Source: a candidate division KSB1 bacterium
GTDB lineage: Bacteria > Zhuqueibacterota > Zhuqueibacteria > Residuimicrobiales > Krinioviventaceae
Length of the DNA: 38,901 nt
Assembly (NCBI GenBank): GCA_034505495.1
Contig: JAPDQV010000033.1
Coordinates: 1 to 38,901 of the forward strand
Reading direction: 5' to 3'
Position 1 is the first letter of the stretch. Each line of letters begins with the position of its first letter. This document shows positions 34,533 through 38,901 of the stretch, piece after piece. A program made the position numbers and the translations under genes. The notes under the pieces are model-generated. The model saw only the letters and a program-made list of their open reading frames with translations. It did not search any database and was not told where the DNA came from.

Positions 34533-35725
34533 TCTTCACGGATCCATTCCGAATCGCGGCCGGCGCCGAGGCTTGCGGCGCGCGTGATCGCGTCCTTGCC
34601 GAAGCGGGCGCGGATGCGGTCCATCACTTCATCAGCCTTGTGGGACGGACTCTCCTGCGCGCCGAAAAGGGTCAGTTGGCGCTCGCAGGATGTCAGACGA
34701 GAGACCGCCACGCCGAGAAGGCGAACCGGAGTTCCATGGCGTTCAAAGCGGCGAAAGAGATCGACGGCCGTGGCGAAAATCTCGGCAAAATGGTCGACCG
34801 GCTCGGCCAGTGTGTGCGAACGGGTAAATGTGGAAAAATCGTGCAAACGAATCTTTAATGTCACGGTTGATCCGGCCAGGCCGTATCGCCGCATTTCGTG
34901 CGCCAGCTCGTTGCAAAGAAACCGTAGGGTCGCGGTCAATTTTTCTTCGTCATTGACGTCTTGTTCAAAGGTGATCTCGCGGCCGATGGATTTGGCGGAC
35001 GCTTCGCCGCCGACCGGCCTTTCGTCAATGCCTTGTGCCAAGCGATGATAGTGCAGACCGGCTTCGCCAAATATTTTGTAAAGCTCATGGCGCGGAAAAG
35101 CCGCCAAGTCGCCGATGGTGCGGATGCCGAGCGCCTCGAGCCGCGGCAGCGTTTTTGCCCCCACGCCCCACAGCCGCGAAATCGGCAGCGGCGCCAGAAA
35201 GGACTGGACTTCCTCTTCGCGGACAATCACCAGCCCGTCCGGCTTGCGCAGGTCCGAGGCAATCTTGGCAATAAACTTGTTGGGCGCCAGTCCCACGGAA
35301 GCGGTCAAACCGGTCTCCTGCCGTACGCGCGCTTTGATGCGGCGGGCGGTTTCTTCCGGCGAGCCGAAGAACTTTAACGTGGAGGTAATATCGACAAAAG
35401 CCTCGTCGATGCTGATCGGCTCGACCAGCGGCGAAAATTCGCCCAAGATCTGCATGATTTGCCGCGAAATCTCACCGTAGCGTTTGCCGCGCGGCCGGAC
35501 AAAAACCGCCTGCGGACAACGGCGGTACGCTTCCGAAATCGGCATGGCCGAGCGAATGCCGAAGGCGCGCGCTTCGTAACTGCAGGTCGACACCACCCCG
35601 CGCCCTTTGCCGCCCTTCGGGTCGGCGCCGACCACCACCGGTTTACCGCGCAGCTCGGGAAAATCGAGCTGCTCCACGGCGGCAAAAAAAGCGTCCATAT
35701 CCAGGTGCAGAATCCAACGGCTCAT
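34529..35725 (-). CDS. dinB: DNA polymerase IV (Y-family)
   Basis: This 398-residue translesion polymerase has DMDAFFA (D9, D11), the catalytic SIDEAF (D107, E108), the helix-hairpin-helix region, a little-finger domain, and a near-C-terminal clamp-binding motif QLTLF. The ATG at 35725 follows GAGGGAG; an in-frame ATG at 35737 is less likely. It overlaps the heparinase-like start by 4 bp and lies 39 bp after a deoxynucleotide hydrolase gene. Length is slightly above the E. coli enzyme. Confidence 0.95.
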   Translation of the reverse strand: MSRWILHLDMDAFFAAVEQLDFPELRGKPVVVGADPKGGKGRGVVSTCSYEARAFGIRSAMPISEAYRRCPQAVFVRPRGKRYGEISRQIMQILGEFSPLVEPISIDEAFVDITSTLKFFGSPEETARRIKARVRQETGLTASVGLAPNKFIAKIASDLRKPDGLVIVREEEVQSFLAPLPISRLWGVGAKTLPRLEALGIRTIGDLAAFPRHELYKIFGEAGLHYHRLAQGIDERPVGGEASAKSIGREITFEQDVNDEEKLTATLRFLCNELAHEMRRYGLAGSTVTLKIRLHDFSTFTRSHTLAEPVDHFAEIFATAVDLFRRFERHGTPVRLLGVAVSRLTSCERQLTLFGAQESPSHKADEVMDRIRARFGKDAITRAASLGAGRDSEWIREE

Positions 35726-35764
35726 CGTCTCCCTCATCCTTACCGCAGCAACGCGGCCGAACGA

Positions 35765-36193
35765 TCAAGCCTCTTCCGCAACGCGCTGTACAAATAAATC
35801 GATCAGATGCCGCCACTCGCGGCTGCAGGTGTAGGAGCTGACCGTCAGTCGCGGATCGGGATTACCGGTGATCATGCAGGAAACGCGTCTTCCCGCCGCA
35901 TACAACGCCAAAACCCGTTTTCCGGCAGCCAGTGCTGCGCCGATCTCATACCCCACCCCTAAGGACGGAGCAGAGATTTCCGCAATGACGGCATCGGCGG
36001 CCCGCAGCCAGGCCATGTCGCGTTCATAAATCTGTTGCGCGGAAAACTGACGCTCGAGCTCCCATACATTGGGCGCAATAATGTGCTCGGTCGGCACTGT
36101 ATGGCCGAGAGCCTGGAGGTAGCACACCATCTCGCCGTAAATATCAGCAAACTCTCTGCTGCCGGCAATCGAGCCGCAAAAATAGATGACCAA
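35765..36193 (-). CDS. DNPH1-like 2'-deoxynucleoside 5'-phosphate N-hydrolase
   Basis: This 142-residue protein is of the nucleoside 2-deoxyribosyltransferase superfamily. Its IYFCGSIAGSR start and AEISAPSLGVGYEIGAA segment (about 70-86) match the DNPH1/Rcl subgroup, which hydrolyses deoxynucleoside 5'-monophosphates. A TTG start at 36193 follows AAGGAAG. Its place just before dinB suggests a link between nucleotide-pool cleaning and lesion bypass, but the pairing could be chance. Confidence 0.83.
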   Translation of the reverse strand: MVIYFCGSIAGSREFADIYGEMVCYLQALGHTVPTEHIIAPNVWELERQFSAQQIYERDMAWLRAADAVIAEISAPSLGVGYEIGAALAAGKRVLALYAAGRRVSCMITGNPDPRLTVSSYTCSREWRHLIDLFVQRVAEEA

Positions 36194-36208
36194 GGCGCTT
36201 CCTTTGGT

Positions 36209-37021
36209 TTAAGGTTTTTCCACCACAATATAGGACCGCACGCCCTCGTGCACTGCTTTAAGAGCGAACGGTTCTAGTCCGATTTTTTGAATAAAAAAAT
36301 AAACACGCAAAGAAAATTTGTTGAAAAACGCTTCGTTCCAGGCTCCGAACCGCTGTGAACGCAGCAGACGATTGATCAGCCGACCGAGCAGCAGCAGCGC
36401 CGCCGGCAGCTTGGCGGCATACTTGACCTCTTTTTCCAAAGTGCCGCTCTCGATGAGTCGTAAACCGGCGCGTTCGGCCATCTCGGCGAGTTCCTCGGGA
36501 CGGTAGGCGGTGTGATAGTAGAGGTCGCCCCACGCGCCGCGCACACCGGCCGCCGACATGCTGCCCATTCTGACCCACACCGGCCGCCTGCCGCGGTAGT
36601 TGGGAGTAGTAATCAGGGCACGGCCGCTGCGCTTTAGGACATGCGCGATGGACTCCATCACCCGATTGGGGCGAAAACAATGCTCGATCACTTCGCTGCA
36701 CAACACGACGTCGAAACTGCCTCCGCGAAAGCACTGCATCCGTTCCGCATCCGCGGCGACATAGCAGATCTTGGGTTCGCGGCGGGCCTTTTTCAAGACC
36801 GTCAGACTTAAATCGGCGCCGTATCGTTCGCCGCCGTTGTAGGCGGCCAAGTACATGCCGCGGTTGCAGCCGATCTCCAGCAGCCGTCCTCGCTGCTGCG
36901 ACAGCCACTGCAGGACGAACGCCCGGCGTAAGCGACCGCGCAACGTCGCATAGACCGCATCCTCCTCATCATAGTGCTCGCCGACCGAATTATAGAACTC
37001 GGTCAACGGCTGTCTGCTCAT
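36209..37021 (-). CDS. Class I SAM-dependent methyltransferase
   Basis: This 270-residue protein has motif I LLEIGCNRG (about 47-55), motif II-like YGADLS, and FDVVLCSEVIEH. The C-terminal 80 residues are hydrophobic and basic, possibly membrane-associated. It starts at an ATGA overlap with the flippase stop, with GGGAGG upstream. Together with the flippase it probably acts in glycan or lipid-carrier modification; the substrate is unknown. Confidence 0.88.
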   Translation of the reverse strand: MSRQPLTEFYNSVGEHYDEEDAVYATLRGRLRRAFVLQWLSQQRGRLLEIGCNRGMYLAAYNGGERYGADLSLTVLKKARREPKICYVAADAERMQCFRGGSFDVVLCSEVIEHCFRPNRVMESIAHVLKRSGRALITTPNYRGRRPVWVRMGSMSAAGVRGAWGDLYYHTAYRPEELAEMAERAGLRLIESGTLEKEVKYAAKLPAALLLLGRLINRLLRSQRFGAWNEAFFNKFSLRVYFFIQKIGLEPFALKAVHEGVRSYIVVEKP

Positions 37022-38511
37022 GCTAACCTCCCGCTTAATCGCCGCAACACGGCGCGGACCACCTCGCGTTCGTTCTTTTCATAAAAGCGGAGCAGGCTCA
37101 GCAGCAGCGGAAAACTGAGGAAAATTGTTGCCCGCAGCAATAAATGTCCGGCAGCCAATGAGCTGCGTCCGACAAAGAAACAGACGGCAACCGCCAGGGC
37201 CATTTTTACGATCCGCCCCCATTCATAGTTCACCGCATAAAAGCGGTGATTGACGAAATACTGAACCACCGCCATCACGACATAAGCGACCACCCTCGCC
37301 CAGGCGGCGCCGACGAATCCGAACAGCGGAATGAGCGTATAGAGCGCGATGACGTTGGTGACAATGCCGGCGCCGGTGATGAGCGGCAACCAGCCGGTCT
37401 TTTTTTCCAAGTAGATGCCGATGATGAAATTGAGATAGGCGGCAAAAGCGATGTAGGCCAGGAAAATGATCGGCACCACCACGGTTCCGGACCAATATTC
37501 CTCGCCGAGAAGCGTCATGCGGCCGATCCGCAGCCGCACGATGTCGTCGATGAACAGAGAAAAGAACAGAAACACAAGGCTGCAGGCCAGCAGCAGGTAG
37601 GTCAGCACCTTTTTAAAGATCTCCTTGGCGTCCGGCTGCTTGACCGTGGAGAGGAAAAACGGATGCCAGGCAAAGCGGAAGGCGGCGATGAACAACGCCA
37701 TGAACATGCCCAACTTGGCGCTGGGGCCATAAAGGCCGACCGCCTCGACCGAGTCGAGCTTTTCGAGAATAATCTTGTCCAATGTATCCATCAGGTTGAC
37801 CGAAAGCGTCGCCGGCAGATACGGCAGGCCGAATTTCAAAAGATCGCGCAGGGTCGGCCTGGAAAAGGTGAAGCGAAAATGCTTCAGGCAGATCGGCAGC
37901 ATGATCACAAAGGTCAGCGCCGACGCCCAAAAATTGCCGATAAAAATCGCCTCGAGCCCCATCTTGAGGCGGACGATGAAAAAGGTGTTCAGGCCGAAAT
38001 TCAGGCAGACATTGATGAACTTGAAAAAGATGAACCAGCCCGGTTTTTCCTCGGCGCGCAGGATGAGAAAAGGCATCAGAGTCAGCGAGTCGAAGAACAG
38101 GATGGCGACCGACCAGGTGATGAGGCGGTTGAGATCAAGCCCCAACCGGTGGATGTCGGGACTGAACAGACGCTGCGCAATGGGCGCGCGGAAAATGTGG
38201 ATCAGCAGCGAAAAAAACAGCGACGTTGCAAACAAGGTGATAAAGGCGGTGGAAAAGACGCGATTGCGGGTGGCGGTGTCGTCCTCGATAATGTAAAAGC
38301 GAAAGAACGCCGTGTCGAGGCCGTAAGAATAAATGATGGTGAGGATGGCGATATAGGAAAAGATCAGCGTATAAACGCCCAAAAGGTCTTGAGAAAAGGT
38401 ATTGGTATACAGCGGTATGAGCAGAAAGACGATCATCCGGTTGAGGATGTGTCCCATGCCGTAAACCATGGAGTGTTTAAAAAGGCGCTTGACGCCGGAA
38501 AGGACGGACAT
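37018..38511 (-). CDS. Oligosaccharide flippase (polysaccharide transporter, Wzx-like)
   Basis: This 497-residue membrane protein has about 14 hydrophobic segments and the MATE/Wzx-type start KHSMVYGMGHILNRMIVFLL. Polar residues are spaced along helices as in lipid-linked oligosaccharide flippases. The first ORF of the transcription unit, it starts at 38511 after AAGGAATAAG. It is translationally coupled to the methyltransferase. It likely moves repeat units of the surface polysaccharide across the inner membrane. Confidence 0.92.
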   Translation of the reverse strand: MSVLSGVKRLFKHSMVYGMGHILNRMIVFLLIPLYTNTFSQDLLGVYTLIFSYIAILTIIYSYGLDTAFFRFYIIEDDTATRNRVFSTAFITLFATSLFFSLLIHIFRAPIAQRLFSPDIHRLGLDLNRLITWSVAILFFDSLTLMPFLILRAEEKPGWFIFFKFINVCLNFGLNTFFIVRLKMGLEAIFIGNFWASALTFVIMLPICLKHFRFTFSRPTLRDLLKFGLPYLPATLSVNLMDTLDKIILEKLDSVEAVGLYGPSAKLGMFMALFIAAFRFAWHPFFLSTVKQPDAKEIFKKVLTYLLLACSLVFLFFSLFIDDIVRLRIGRMTLLGEEYWSGTVVVPIIFLAYIAFAAYLNFIIGIYLEKKTGWLPLITGAGIVTNVIALYTLIPLFGFVGAAWARVVAYVVMAVVQYFVNHRFYAVNYEWGRIVKMALAVAVCFFVGRSSLAAGHLLLRATIFLSFPLLLSLLRFYEKNEREVVRAVLRRLSGRLA

Positions 38512-38586
38512 TCACTTATTCCTTTTACTTTAATGCGGCAAAAATACGCAAATTCAGCGAAAAGTAAAAGCGCGGTGTCGGGGGCA

Positions 38587-38635
38587 AAGGTCCAATGTCG
38601 AAGGTCAAAGGTCGAAAGTCGAAGGTCCAAAGTAA
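38587..38635. repeat. 7-bp tandem repeat (about seven units)
   Basis: Seven consecutive heptamers of the form AA(G/A/T)GTC(C/G/A) can be read from 38587: AAGGTCC, AATGTCG, AAGGTCA, AAGGTCG, AAAGTCG, AAGGTCC and a decayed AAAGTAA. Arrays of this kind occur between genes in some uncultured FCB-group genomes, as I recall. Function unknown. Confidence 0.85.
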
Positions 38636-38683
38636 AAAGACGATTCCGAAAGCGAAAATTATAGGACAATTGTAGGTCGTAGC

Positions 38684-38874
38684 GCGGGCTTTATCCCGCA
38701 CCCGCAGCGCAATCTAACGCAGCGCGAGATTCATCTCGGGCCCATAGGGCGGGATTTATCCTGTGCCTATTCAAAACCACCCTATAAAATTCAACCGGCG
38801 TGAAGCACATCGGCAGGGCCCGTTTTGTCGCCTGCTGCCGGCTTCAAAAAGCAAGGCGGGATTAAAACCCCGCC
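38684..38874. repeat. Series of short GC-rich inverted repeats (REP-like)
   Basis: At least three short hairpins occur: GCGGG/CCCGC (38684-38699), CGAGA/TCTCG (38725-38738) and GGCGGG/CCCGCC (38855-38874). A degenerate fourth (GGGATTTATCC, 38751-38761) shares the ATTTATCC/CTTTATCC core with the first. The similar cores suggest a dispersed palindromic repeat family. Confidence 0.6.
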
Positions 38875-38901
38875 CCGCAACTCTTTTCCCTCTCCATTCT
38901 C

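Larger units (their letters stand above)
38512..38901. other. Non-coding right-end region upstream of the flippase
   Basis: No gene can be supported in these 390 bp. It must contain the promoter of the flippase unit, but no strong boxes stand out. It holds a 7-bp tandem repeat (38587-38635) and several short GC-rich inverted repeats (38684-38874), listed separately. Confidence 0.7.

Overview
The window looks like a chromosomal piece of an anaerobic, hydrogen-metabolising bacterium of moderate-to-high GC content. Every gene I can support lies on the minus strand, so transcription runs from high to low coordinates. Stacked [FeFe]-hydrogenases, TPR proteins, uronate-polysaccharide genes and a heptameric intergenic repeat suggest a candidate phylum of the FCB/Calditrichota/KSB1 kind. 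That placement is inference, because no rRNA or other marker gene is present. No RNA gene, CRISPR array, insertion sequence or phage gene was seen.

Region A (17643 down to 2313) is the centrepiece: about 15.3 kb with 16 closely spaced or overlapping genes, closed by a strong intrinsic terminator at 2256-2283. In transcription order it encodes a degenerate receiver, a receiver, a complete HydC-HydB-HydA set (NuoE-like, NuoF-like, [FeFe] catalytic subunit), a sensory [FeFe]-hydrogenase fused to a histidine kinase, two more receivers, a receiver-PAS-histidine kinase, a DRTGG protein, a PHP phosphoesterase, a stand-alone HATPase, and a second set made of HndB, HndA, HndC and HndD homologues. The two hydrogenases differ. 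The first-transcribed set has the full cluster content of bifurcating HydABC. The second has a flavoprotein whose thioredoxin-like domain has lost its cysteines and which lacks the C-terminal ferredoxin domain. A putative H2-sensing phosphorelay with no DNA-binding output therefore sits between two NAD(P)H-linked hydrogenases.

Region B (2183 to the left edge) holds an AAA/STAND-like ATPase gene followed 2 bp later by a TPR protein whose repeats are nearly identical at DNA level. The pair has its own candidate promoter and the TPR gene runs off the window.

Region C (20109 to 17977) holds an MBL-fold hydrolase and a CstA-type transporter. Region D (24613 to 20219) holds a lipoprotein-like aldose 1-epimerase, nicotinate phosphoribosyltransferase, a nicotinamidase-like hydrolase and a NagZ-like glycosidase; the two middle genes form an NAD salvage pair.

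Region E (38511 to 24693) is an envelope and exopolysaccharide region: flippase, methyltransferase, heparinase II/III-like lyase, TPR lipid/periplasmic-type protein, glucuronyl C5-epimerase-like protein, glycosyltransferase, M23 peptidase and rhomboid protease. Housekeeping genes (DNPH1-like hydrolase, DinB polymerase, TtcA) are interleaved and several are translationally coupled through ATGA overlaps. The right end (38512-38901) is non-coding, with a 7-bp tandem repeat and a series of GC-rich short inverted repeats.
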